Source: Rachycentron canadum (taxonomy: Eukaryota > Chordata > Actinopteri > Carangiformes > Rachycentridae). Taken from it: a stretch of DNA of 64,000 nucleotides. The DNA lies in the NCBI GenBank assembly GCA_038496675.1, contig CM076652.1:7036410-7100409 (forward strand). Direction: 5' to 3'. The translations under genes were made by a program, and so were the position numbers. Shown here one piece after another: positions 50,001-58,457 of this stretch (positions are counted from its first letter, which is position 1; each line of letters starts with the position of its first letter). The notes beneath the pieces were generated by a model, which saw only the letters and a program-made list of their open reading frames with translations, did not search any database and was not told the origin of the DNA.

Positions 50001-50728
50001 TTTTGTTATGTAAAATCATGGTGACCCAGGGAAGTCAACATTTAAAAGTTGAACAGCTACATCCTAAATTTGACTTGAAACCAGCATAATCCCTGTTAAG
50101 TTGGTGTGATTGATCATAGCACCAACACAACGGAGGTTGTTACGTTAGCGCCAACATGTTGACCTCATTTCTAGTGCTGGATAATTTCAGGGGACAGTGA
50201 GTAAAATGAAGCTTTACTTTTTAGAGAACTGGAGAAAAATGGCCACACTTATATGAAGTGAATGTTTGCTCACCTTGCCAATAACAGGGATGTCCACAGA
50301 TCCCCAGGTGTCCGCCCCCCAGTGCACCATCCCTGATGCAAAGTCTGCCGTCACTATTCCTAGGACTGACAGTTCAAAGACACAGGAGAGGAATAACTAA
50401 TAATGCATGTTTTAGCAGATCCAAAAACACAATATTAACACAATATTGCAAAAGTGCTGAAAAAAAAAAAAAAACTGAACAAACAATGATGAAGGACTAT
50501 ACTCAGACATGTAGGAACATTTCTCACAATTATTTCTCAAAGCAAGTTTTAAAGTGATATCTTCACAGCTTTATCTTAGCTCTATCATTTTTCTGACCAC
50601 TGGCTCACCGATGCCGAGGATGATCTTGTAGATGTGAACAGTGGAGAAGTGCAGGAGGAGGAAGGAGAAGTTGATGATGAAAAGGAAGAGGCACAAAACC
50701 ACACACACCCACTCCTGGAGCCGCTTAC
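34890..50728 (-). CDS. peds1: peds1 (tmem189/Kua), plasmanylethanolamine desaturase; exons 2-6, lacking exon 1
   Basis: The product is the ER-membrane desaturase that converts 1-O-alkyl to 1-O-alk-1'-enyl ethanolamine phospholipid, the last step of plasmalogen synthesis (TMEM189/CarF family). Five minus-strand exons join as 50728-50609, 50365-50274, 43000-42856, 38156-37944 and 35011-34890. Phases at the four visible junctions are 1, 0, 1, 1, and all introns are GT-AG. The 692 nt encode 229 residues plus a split Gly codon, then TGA. The order is hydrophobic segments, HWGADTWG, FREHHIDP, a third hydrophobic stretch, HKWSH, RKHHRIHHVSPH and a charged tail. These His clusters are the di-metal ligands expected of the family and all are intact. 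As I recall it, the human protein has 270 residues, with about 229 after the equivalent Gly, so no residue seems lost. Exon 1 was not found. The protein ends KKTD, a di-lysine ER-retrieval pattern. Confidence 0.96.
37410..37481 (+). mobile_element. Tc1/mariner-like transposase fragment
   Basis: The plus strand reads ILWSNETKINLFGSDRVQHV then WCGP, matching the Tc1 block W-S-D-E-T-K-I-x-L-F-G around the first catalytic Asp. Here the Asp is Asn and the frame stops soon after, so it is inactive. It lies in peds1 intron 5, opposite to the gene. Confidence 0.7.
37530..37900. promoter_or_regulatory. candidate conserved noncoding block in intron 5
   Basis: This 370-bp block ends about 45 bp from the exon 5 donor and differs from its AT-rich surroundings: more CpG, no microsatellites and several homeodomain-like TAAT cores (attagcaccagcgccgctaa). 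It carries no protein motif. Function is inference from composition only. Confidence 0.25.
37944..38156 (-). CDS. peds1: peds1 coding exon 5 (HKWSH and HRIHHVSPH motifs)
   Basis: The acceptor is acttttcag. The 213-nt exon encodes (E)ALAASYPWDC, a hydrophobic segment (VFALAVFVTLTNQ), then IHKWSHSYFGLPRW and LPRKHHRIHHVSPHETYYC. It carries the remaining histidine-rich metal-binding motifs of the desaturase. It ends ITT plus one base, with donor gtgaga. The splice phase matches both neighbours exactly, with no stop or frameshift. The intron before it is about 4.7 kb. Confidence 0.97.
39374..39588 (-). mobile_element. tRNA-derived SINE-like repeat, reverse orientation, internally deleted
   Basis: The plus strand shows caggtctccagtctattaca, acatatagagaccaacaacc, cacattcacatctatagac, gaagccggagtaaccggag, gggagaacatgcaaac and finally cagccactgcaccacc, the complement of the family head. 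Compared with the family order, the B-box part between the head and the gcatgttctccc block is missing. Confidence 0.75.
39963..40000 (+). repeat. perfect 15-bp inverted repeat (hairpin) followed by A-rich tail
   Basis: Left arm tttgtcacaccagca (39963-39977), 8-nt spacer, right arm tgctggtgtgacaaa (39986-40000), with no mismatch. An A/C-rich tail follows directly. Confidence 0.95.
40483..40823 (+). repeat. four copies of a diverged tandem module with TGACA...TGTCA core
   Basis: Copies centre at 40490-40512, 40588-40610, 40726-40748 and 40801-40823; the best read acatgacaggtgtagatgtc. Pyrimidine-rich spacers and a repeated gacctcttgac-like lead-in separate them, so this looks like an old tandem array with units of about 75-135 bp. 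A fifth, weaker copy is at 42301-42323. Confidence 0.8.
42856..43000 (-). CDS. peds1: peds1 coding exon 4 (FREHHIDP motif)
   Basis: The acceptor is acttttgcag before GCA TTT. The 145-nt exon encodes 48 residues beginning AFIRPFREHHIDPTAITRHD, the most conserved block of the family, with three His residues expected to bind metal. It continues through ETNGDNC into a hydrophobic stretch (IPILPLAHMAYKF) and ends YTP plus one base, with donor gtagca. A 35-nt T run (sense strand) lies 43 nt upstream of the acceptor. The preceding intron is about 7.3 kb. Confidence 0.97.
43044..43078 (-). repeat. T35 tract 43 nt upstream of peds1 exon 4
   Basis: Thirty-five A on the plus strand, therefore T35 on the transcript strand, close to the exon 4 branch-point and acceptor region. 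Confidence 0.95.
43986..44032 (+). repeat. (TG)n microsatellite, about 23 units
   Basis: Pure TG array. Confidence 0.97.
44230..44480. other. GC- and CpG-rich intronic patch
   Basis: Contains gtcgtgctgagcggggcggc, gggccaccggtcgctgcgtg and cgcctcgcacgacatccgtt within an AT-rich intron, plus TTAATGG/CGTTAA cores. No coding frame with recognisable motifs. It may be an intronic CpG island or enhancer. Confidence 0.3.
47590..48203 (+). mobile_element. L2-type LINE 3' remnant (reverse transcriptase C-terminus plus tail)
   Basis: The plus strand reads QLLVQAMVISYLDYYNALLA then, further on, LHWLPMA, the C-terminal blocks of L2/Maui-type reverse transcriptases. Between them the usual Q-N-A-A-R-L-V segment is deleted and frames are broken. 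The end, agtcactttggataaacgtg then agtaaataaatgta, is a decayed form of the terminal gtcactttggataaaagcg motif. It is 5'-truncated and inactive. Confidence 0.8.
49643..49811 (+). mobile_element. tRNA-derived SINE with A tail
   Basis: A box-like ggccagcggttagggcaca and B box caggtttgattcccggctgg have tRNA spacing, followed by the SINE body ctctttcctgcacgatata and aaaatggccaaaaacaac, and an A20 tail. It has no intact acceptor stem, so it is not a tRNA gene. It sits in peds1 intron 3 on the opposite strand. Confidence 0.8.
50274..50365 (-). CDS. peds1: peds1 coding exon 3 (HWGADTWG motif)
   Basis: Two AG acceptors six bases apart are possible. The upstream one (ctgtcag before TCCTAG) was chosen because it gives IILGI-VLG-IVTADF, which keeps the length of the mammalian protein; the downstream AG would drop two residues. 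The exon encodes a second hydrophobic segment, then ADFASGMVHWGADTWG, the first His motif of the desaturase, and ends at VIGK in phase 0 with donor gtgagc. Length is 92 nt (2 + 30 codons). Confidence 0.95.
50366..50608 (-). other. peds1 intron 2 (short)
   Basis: 243-bp GT-AG intron with an A15 run; no other feature. Confidence 0.85.
50609..50728 (-). CDS. peds1: peds1 coding exon 2 (membrane segment)
   Basis: The acceptor on the minus strand is tttgtcttcttcag before GT AAG CGG. The first two bases complete a split Gly codon from exon 1, giving (G)KRLQEW, a hallmark start of the conserved TMEM189 core. A run of about 25 mostly hydrophobic residues follows (VCVVLCLFLFIINF...FLLL) and is the first predicted membrane segment. 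The exon ends ATC G with donor gtgagc. Its 120 nt equal 2 + 39 codons + 1. Exon 3 follows after a short 243-bp intron. Confidence 0.95.
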
Positions 50729-52120
50729 CTGAAGAAGACAAAGGACATAATCGACAAAAAATATTCAATTTATTTATGTTAGTATCATTAAAATACAGAT
50801 CATATTGTTAGGTACTGTGCGTTGGTTATTATTGTGAAGCCGAGAGGAGAGGAGAGGAAGTTGAGGAGGAGAGTGGAAATGAGAAAAAGTTGAGGGTGTT
50901 TGGTTCCAGTGTGTTGTATTAATGAACTGGGTGAGGTCCTTGCGACCACAGGGAAAACAACTTACTTCTTACCGGGGGTCAAAGGACCACTCACCCACAA
51001 TGACAGCGTGTGTGTGTGTGTGTGTGTGTGTGTTCACTGTGTTAATATGTAATCAGAGAGATGAAGACAAGTGTAATTCAGGCTGCAGGGTCACGACCTC
51101 TGATATGTGAAACACCAATGCTGACGCAGCACCTAGCCTTTACGGGCACAGACACACACGCACACGCAAACACACACACACACAGTTTCAGGTGGGAGGT
51201 GGGCCTCTGCAGGGACCAAAGACCAAACTCACAGGTCAGCAGAATTAAGTGAAGGACGGAGAGAGATGGACTAACTGAAACTACTCATACTCTAAACTCA
51301 CACATCAGCAATATTAAAGAGAGAGAGATGGGAGGGTCAGAGACAAAACCCTTCAGCCATACAGCCCTGATGATTAGAGATACTGAATTATTGAAAACAC
51401 ACACACACAGCTAATCTATAAGTCATCTATTATCGCAGAGCACCATATCCTGCAGGGTCCTCTATCACTTTCCTGATGTCTTCAGTTTTCCATCAACTTG
51501 TATTTCATTGACTTGTCCCTTTGTCTCCATCTTTCCTTTTTCTTTCTGACTTGTTCGCACAAGCAGGAAATCATCAGTGTATCTCATCAAGTTACAGATA
51601 TAAACTCTAAAACGAACATGTATAAACTGCCATTTGTTCTGTTTTTAAGTTACTTTCCTCTGTTCTTTGTCTTTCATTCCTCCACCTCCTTCCACCCTTC
51701 TCCTAATCCTTCTTTCTTTGCCAATCTAATGTGCTTTTAAAACATTAATGTGTTCAGATCCTAATGTATCACATAGCATTAGCAGCCTATAAGATATTCA
51801 TGACAGTTTTTTTAATAAAGCACACAGGCCTGTGAGTGTGTGTGTGCCTATAGGCTTGTGTGACTATGAATATGCCATCAGCCTTTCATAAGGTATGGAC
51901 TGCAGGGGTCACGGGAGATTTAAAATATGTGATTATGGATATTTCACGAATCATCAGATGTGACCCTTAACCTTCTAAAAATAGACAGTATGAAAGTTGG
52001 GAAGAGTCGGATAATTCAAGAGCAGAAGTTCAAGTTTGACTTTGCTGGTCAAAGATGTTTCGTTTGACAGCAGTTGGACAAAGTCCAAGACATGATGCCA
52101 AGTTGTGTTTTAAAGTAAGA

Positions 52121-52340
52121 GTTAAACATTTTGACAAAGCTGCTTTTTGCAAACATGGTTGATACCACTCTCCTATTATGGTATGGTGAGTATAAAGCCA
52201 CAGATGTATGTGTGAAACAACCAGGCCAACACTTCGTCAGTTAGTTCTTTCCCTGTTCCCAGTCTTTGTGCTAAGCTAAGCTAACAGGCTGCTGATGGCA
52301 GTTTCATATTTACAATACAAACATGAGGGTTGTATCATTT
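52121..52340. repeat. percomorph repeat fragments in opposite orientations
   Basis: 52121-52190 (gttaaacattttgacaaagc ... gttgataccactctc) matches one end of the family seen at 33.0 kb. 52250-52340 (cccagtctttgtgctaagct, aagctaacaggctgctgatg, tttcatatttacaatacaaa, catgaggg) is the other part in reverse orientation. Confidence 0.6.
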
Positions 52341-53400
52341 TTCTCTCTCTGAAAATAAGTTAAAGAGGAGAACGCTTCCATTTTCCAAAACCATTGCTTT
52401 AAAAAGTATAACAACAATAATTCATTATAGCATCAATCCAGTGCAACAATGTAATAAACAGTAACCAGGGGGTAAGACATTAGTTATCAACACTGTCTGC
52501 TTCACTGATATAGTAAGAAGATAAGAACATCTTTTGGCAGCACAAAGACTACTGAACAAGCCAAATGAAATGTCACTGAAAATGTAGCAAAAAAACAGAT
52601 TTACAAGACAGATGAAAATAATACTTTGTATAAAGAGTTTTACTTTGAAAGGAAGCTGCACAGAAACCTATGATAATCCTTATTTCCTGCTGCATCCTTA
52701 TATATGAATGATGCATTAAATAATTTGCTTAAATTAATTTTGAGCAAGTTCAGCCCATTCATTGGTCTTGCTCACAGGGCAGCAAATATAAATATGATCT
52801 GTTTTGAGGAGAATTGAAAAGTTTCCAACAAGATGTGACAGAGAGAATTAGATATTTGCAAAAGTAAAAGGAGGCCGTTGTCCTGTTACTGCGGCACGCT
52901 GACATACTTGACGGCTACATTCCTATAGAATAACCTGTTCACCCCGAGCTGTGCAAACTGAAACAGGAGGATTTCATTTCCAAAGAAACCTGGTAATATA
53001 GTAATAAGAGAGGATGAGAGGGGTTGTAGTTTAGCAGGTGAACACTTCAAGCTCCACAACAAAACAAAACACATACATGCTTTACAATGCTCCTCTGTCC
53101 CATTGAAATGCTACAAGTTGTACTCCTCCATTGAAATACAAGTTTCTCCCCAACGCAGCTCTGTGTGAGTCTGTACCTCTACAGTCAACGCTGCAGTGTG
53201 CACACAGCTGCATTAGGCTCAGTCGTGTAGAATTGTGACATGTTTGCTGTACAAAGTGGAATAATGTGTTCACAGCCCAGGTAGTGTGTTCAGTCCACAC
53301 AGCCTCAGTCCATCCTGAGGTTAAGTAGAGCACAGTTAGCTCTGTTGTCTCCAAGCTTCATGTGGCACCATTTTCTCTACTCGACCCCAGGGTACACGTG

Positions 53401-53403
<3 letters not shown>

Positions 53404-53439
<36 letters not shown>
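53404..53439 (+). repeat. (CA)n microsatellite
   Basis: About 18 CA units. Confidence 0.95.
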
Positions 53440-53443
<4 letters not shown>

Positions 53444-53713
53444 AAATATAAGTGTCCACTCACACACATACCATGATGCTCCAGCTGATGGATTTCCTAA
53501 CAGACTCTCATATCTCTCCCTATTACATGCACACATCCTCTGACACATACACAAATTCAGACACTCCATCTTTGTCACATACACACACACACAAACACAC
53601 ACGCGGTGCAGGGCCGTGGAGCAGTGGGGCGGCTGTCAGGTGATGTGCGTCAGTCCTTGGATCCTCTGGCTCCCTGGTGAGGGGAAGGAAACTAGGACAG
53701 GCCTCCACAGAGC

Positions 53714-53716
<3 letters not shown>

Positions 53717-53760
<44 letters not shown>
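53717..53760 (+). repeat. (CA)n microsatellite
   Basis: About 22 CA units. Confidence 0.95.
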
Positions 53761-53762
<2 letters not shown>

Positions 53763-53965
53763 AGCCCTTGTCCCTCAGGCCATGGCATTGCTGGATATCA
53801 CATACAGCGACAGACAGACACATAAAAACAGCCTCTACAAGCTTGTATGTAGGAACGGACATATGTTTATGTGTTTGAACATACAGACACACACACACAC
53901 ACACCCGAGCTGCCTTCACTTTGCATACAAACACCAAAATTAAAGCTGTACACTTAAACATGTAT

Positions 53966-53967
<2 letters not shown>

Positions 53968-54053
<86 letters not shown>
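53968..54053 (+). repeat. (CA)n microsatellite, about 43 units (longest in window)
   Basis: Uninterrupted CA array of about 86 bp, directly followed by a GC-rich unique patch. Confidence 0.97.
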
Positions 54054-54056
<3 letters not shown>

Positions 54057-54059
54057 TAG

Positions 54060-54340
54060 GGCCAGAGCAACGCACTCATTAATATCATTCTGACAACAAC
54101 TGGCTCCCTGGCAACCTCTCTGCCATCGCTCACCCAGCAGCACCCCCCGCCTGTGAGCGTGCACGCGGGTGTGCACGGGGATTTAACCTGGGCGGAGCCG
54201 GGGGAGGGGAACGAGAGGTGCTAATAGGCTGAAATTAATCAACGCCGGCTGATTCGCTGTCTGGGGAATGAGTGGCGGGCAGCAGGCAGGCAGGCAACAC
54301 GTCCTGAATACTAATGGCCTAATGGAGAGGGGAGACAGAG
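54060..54340. promoter_or_regulatory. GC-rich unique block, candidate conserved noncoding element
   Basis: Sharply GC- and CpG-richer than its flanks (gtgagcgtgcacgcgggtgt, aacctgggcggagccggggg) with homeodomain-like cores (attaatcaacgccggctgat, ctaatggcctaatgg). No protein motif. Regulatory role is inference. Confidence 0.3.
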
Positions 54341-55040
54341 AGTAGACCCCATTACCTACCTCTGCTGTTTGTCAGGTAACAGAGAAACAGGGCGAGGGAC
54401 TGAAACATGCTACAAAAACAGGAGGAAGAGCAATTTTAACCAGAAAAGACAAAACAAAAACATTAACCACATGTCAAGTCTGACAAGAATTCAAAGCGGT
54501 GACACAGACATCTACCTCAACCTTTGTGAGGTTGGTAACAGTTACGCTTCTCTTCTTCTTTGCTGTTTCCCACTCGGGAAATATTGAGACTAAATCCGCA
54601 GTGCTGGAATGACAGAGTGGGAAGAGTCATGATTCCTGTTAAAAGAGAAAACACAGAGGTCAAGCCTCCTTCACAATAAGGCGGCTAAATCTGAAACCAC
54701 ATCTGTTCCTCTCTCTCTCCGTCTTTCATCCACAACAAACTAGAGCAAAAACAGATTTAACAATTTCCTTATAATCTGGTATTTCAGTGGAGACTTTTGA
54801 AGAAAAAAAAAATCCAGGGTCAATGCAACATGTTTCAATATGTGAACAGTGTTTTTATTGTATATTGAGGCTCATCAAGCAGAAATAGAGGCTCTGATGC
54901 TTTGTGTAAAACAGACAGACAGCCAATCAGAAACTTGTTTGACACAGAGCCATTGATTTGCTTTTATTACCAGCTGCCACTGTGTGTGGCTGGAAGTGTC
55001 TTCACCATGCGAGTCTGTGTGTGTTTCATCATGGAAAAGT

Positions 55041-55110
55041 GTGGTCCTGGAGACACCGTCTGCAGTGGGAAGAACCACAGAGGTGGTTTTGAGTACTTTG
55101 GCAGCTGTCT
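55041..55110 (+). repeat. unclassified repeat, copy B
   Basis: gtggtcctggagacacc ... ggaagaaccacagaggtggt ... gagtactttg is the second copy of the 33406-33467 sequence; both read V-V-L-E-T ... G-R-T-T-E-V-V in one frame. Confidence 0.7.
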
Positions 55111-55118
55111 CTCTCTGT

Positions 55119-55121
<3 letters not shown>

Positions 55122-55156
<35 letters not shown>
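55122..55156 (+). repeat. (TG)n microsatellite
   Basis: About 17 TG units following a CT-rich lead. Confidence 0.95.
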
Positions 55157-55158
<2 letters not shown>

Positions 55159-56671
55159 TGGGTGCAGGTTGTGATTGCATTTCTTGTATTTTTATCCCAG
55201 TATCTATTTTTTTTCCTCGATATGTTTTTATTTGTGTATTTATTTATCCACCAATGTCTCTTGTTTTTTTTCTTTGCTGTATTTGTATTTTCTCTGTTTT
55301 CTTCTGATGGGTCTGAAGTGGAAGAGGCTCAGCTGGTAAAATGCGATGTCACAAACTGTAATGCACCAATCAGAAGGTCACAGTATAACTGCACTGAAGG
55401 TCACAATATGTCTGAATGCGTTAACAGTGGGTGGTTGTTTACGTGTGGTTGGGCCACAGTCAATAAATCCTGATCACACAACACCCACGCAGTCCCGATG
55501 AACCTGATCAGCTGAGTAATAAAGTTTGAACTAAAATTTGTGAAAATGTGTTTTTTACATAAAACAAATTTTCACTCATTTTAGTTAATTAATGACAAAA
55601 TTAAAATGTCAAACTTTATTTAAATTTGTGGTGTCGACCAATAGTAAGGCATCATGGCAGAGAGGGCAGAGCTCCAGAGCCTCCAATATAGAGGAAGCTA
55701 ACACAGCTAGATATTTATGTTACAGCATCTATTTTTATTTAACCTTTTATATCAACCGATCCACAAAGGCCATGGTTTACAGACAGTTATGAGACTGGAG
55801 TCAAAGATACATAAACCTTTGTCTGACAAACTGTCCTGTTAGCAGCCAAGCTAACTTTCGTTGCCCTTTAATAGCTCACTACTGAATGAAACGATGTAAA
55901 ATCCTGAGAAGAAAAGGCCAAGAGGAGGTAAACAGCTCAGTACAGAGGAAACAGAGAGAAGCTGGATTATTGAATAGTGGTAGCCTGTTCCCAGCTGTGT
56001 TGGCTGCAGTAGTTTACCAGCCCCCCTTGCGAGTAGTCCAAGAAGGCATGGCTCTAATGTGTAAATAAAAAGATGGGCAAATTTTTTACTTGGTCCTAAT
56101 ATACAGTTCAGTACATAGTACACGACCTGCTGCCCCTGCACTGTGCCAGAGTATACAATTCTTAGCTGTCATTATGTCTCAAACATCAAAAACATATTCC
56201 CATGTTAAAGAGGTAGAAAAACCTTTTCTGATTCTGTGACAACCAATCAAGTGAACACATAAACACAGCGAGGGACAAAACCAAAGGCGAGAGCACAAAA
56301 ACAGCAAACAACAAGCGAGCCGGCCGAGCTCGCACGTTGAAAAACCACCTACAGAGCCTTTGACAAAGAGAAACTCACACAGCCTGAACAGCAGCCTGAC
56401 AGCGGCTCAAAGGCCGAGTCAGAACTGCCAACATGCCTCGACCACGCCTTCTCTCACTCTCTCTTTTCTTTTTCCTCATCACCTACACTCTGCCTGTCAT
56501 AAAAACTCCATTTACAAACACTTACACTGATGTATAGACTGCTAACACACCAAATCACAGAGGGTGATAATGCATGTACGAGCAGCATGGAGACAGCTCT
56601 GCTTCTCTTTTTATTCTCTGTCTCTTTCCATATCCCCTGGTTTGCTCTCGGTAGACTGTCTTCAGATGGGA

Positions 56672-56882
56672 CTTGGGGAGAGAGAGGGAGAGAGTGATGT
56701 GGGTGGTAAAAGTGGGTCATATGCTCAGAGAGAAAGAGAATGAAAGTGGGGGAGACAGAGAGAGACAAGGGAGAGAGACACTGAGAGAGAATGACAGTAA
56801 AAAGGAAAGAACGGGTGAGAGAGAGAGGTGGAGACACAAAGAGGGTAAGAGGGAGAGAGAGAAGGGTGAGAGAGAGGGGAGG
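56672..56882 (+). repeat. purine-rich (GA) tract, about 210 bp
   Basis: Largely G/A with repeated gagagag and gggagagag blocks and few pyrimidines, a candidate for triplex (H-DNA) formation. A long open frame across it is compositional only. Confidence 0.85.
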
Positions 56883-57144
56883 TCGAATTCCCATGTTCAG
56901 AAGTGGATCAGTCACAGGCCTCTTTCCTTTCATCTGATCTCAGCGGACCAGAGAACCTGGGACACACACACACACACACACACATACACACACAATAATA
57001 GTACAAAACACAGGGACGCAAGCAAACACACACTCGCCCACACACTCACATACACACAAAACCAACATCAACGCAAAGTACACATACTACAGATGAAGAA
57101 ATGATACACAGACACAAACACAATATGTATGTCTTTATGTGGAT

Positions 57145-57145
<1 letters not shown>

Positions 57146-57219
<74 letters not shown>
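57146..57219 (+). repeat. (CA)n microsatellite, about 37 units
   Basis: Pure CA array. Confidence 0.97.
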
Positions 57220-57224
<5 letters not shown>

Positions 57225-57323
57225 GCCAGACAAACGTAATAAATCCATTACCCTGTAGATTCAACAGCAACAAAGAGAGGAATGTGGCAAATGAGATTCA
57301 ACAACGGCATACCGACACAATGG

Positions 57324-57346
57324 CACACACACACACACGCGCACAG

Positions 57347-57376
<30 letters not shown>
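57324..57376 (+). repeat. (CA)n microsatellite, interrupted
   Basis: CA units with cgcgca and gaca interruptions. Confidence 0.93.
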
Positions 57377-57377
<1 letters not shown>

Positions 57378-58389
57378 TGCATGTAGACAAACAGATGCAT
57401 ATATCCAGGCACAATAACACACACACACACACATGCAGACATTTTAACCCACATGAGAGCCAGTGTAAGTAGGCCCTGCTCCAGCCTTCCTCCCCTGTGG
57501 AGACACAAAAAAAGGATGGACAGATCCCATCATGTGTGTGTGTTCCTTTGTGTGCGAGTGCGTGTGCTGTATGCCATCCCGTCATCTCCTGGGCTTTCTG
57601 CTACCACCATATTCATCTGCGGCCCTCATAAGGATAATTACACACAGACACACACACACAGCTCATCTGAAAATGCGCAGCCTTCCCTGCTCCTCTCTTG
57701 TGCTGGTCAAGGTCAATAGTAAAATCCTGCCTAGAAGGCTTGCCTAAAGCCACAGATGGATGGTGTGTGTGTGTTTGTGTGCAGTGTGTGTACTTTGCAT
57801 TGTCTTTGTCTGTGCTTTATATAAATCATACACATTATATTTATCTACTCAGGGGATAGAAAAGCAACCTATGCCTTCCAACTTATTAGAGTCTGATTTA
57901 TTATTGATAAATCCTCATTATTTACTTGTTACAATTAAGTTTAATTCTCATGAAAAAGTGAAAAACCGTAACATCTCAAGTGGCTCACTTTAGAGTCAGG
58001 TCACGATGCTTTTTACACCCATGCCGCTGTGAATTCTTTGATTTTGATTGGCTGGAGGTTGTGTATTAACTTTGACACCTGAGACACAGGTGTGCAATAC
58101 TAGACCAATGTGCCAAGATTAAAGAAAGCAGCAGTGATGCTAAGCTAAGGATCACGGGGCTAATGTTATATGCGCAGCCAACAAAGAAAAACAAAAAACA
58201 GATGATTTTTTTTTTTTTTTTTAATTAAAATAATGCAAATTGATTATTAAACATGTTTGAAAGTCTGGTCATCAAGGTCAACAAACCACATGAAGCTGGT
58301 AGCCTGCAGGTCTGTGGGACAGCTGCAGGGGAAACAGGGAGCTAACATACCCACAACCACACAGCCAATAGTCACAGGTACGACAGTGA

Positions 58390-58457
58390 GCGGGAGGGAG
58401 GGAGAGGGAGAGAGAGAGCGACAGAGAAATGAGAGAGAGAGAGACAGAGAAATGAGA
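58390..58457 (+). repeat. (GA)n-rich purine tract
   Basis: gggagggagggagagggaga followed by an approximate 23-bp duplication around gagaaatgagagagag. Confidence 0.85.

Larger units (their letters stand above)
43001..50273 (-). other. peds1 intron 3
   Basis: About 7.3 kb. It contains microsatellites near 43560-44032, a GC-rich patch (44230-44480), an L2-type LINE remnant (47590-48203) and a tRNA-derived SINE (49643-49811). Confidence 0.8.

Noticed and set aside
50971..51010. Donor-like CCCCCG/GTAAGAAG (minus strand) 240 bp upstream of exon 2, in the right phase to be exon 1's end (L-T-P-G)
   Set aside because: The upstream codons run straight into a (CA)n array and do not match the conserved N-terminal approach to the core, so it is probably a cryptic donor.
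53692..54075. Open frames encoding long Cys-Val or His-Thr dipeptide repeats over CA/TG arrays (here and at other microsatellites)
   Set aside because: They are translations of dinucleotide repeats, not proteins.
56673..57104. 143-codon Arg/Glu-rich frame
   Set aside because: Produced by a GA-rich purine tract; no non-repetitive domain.
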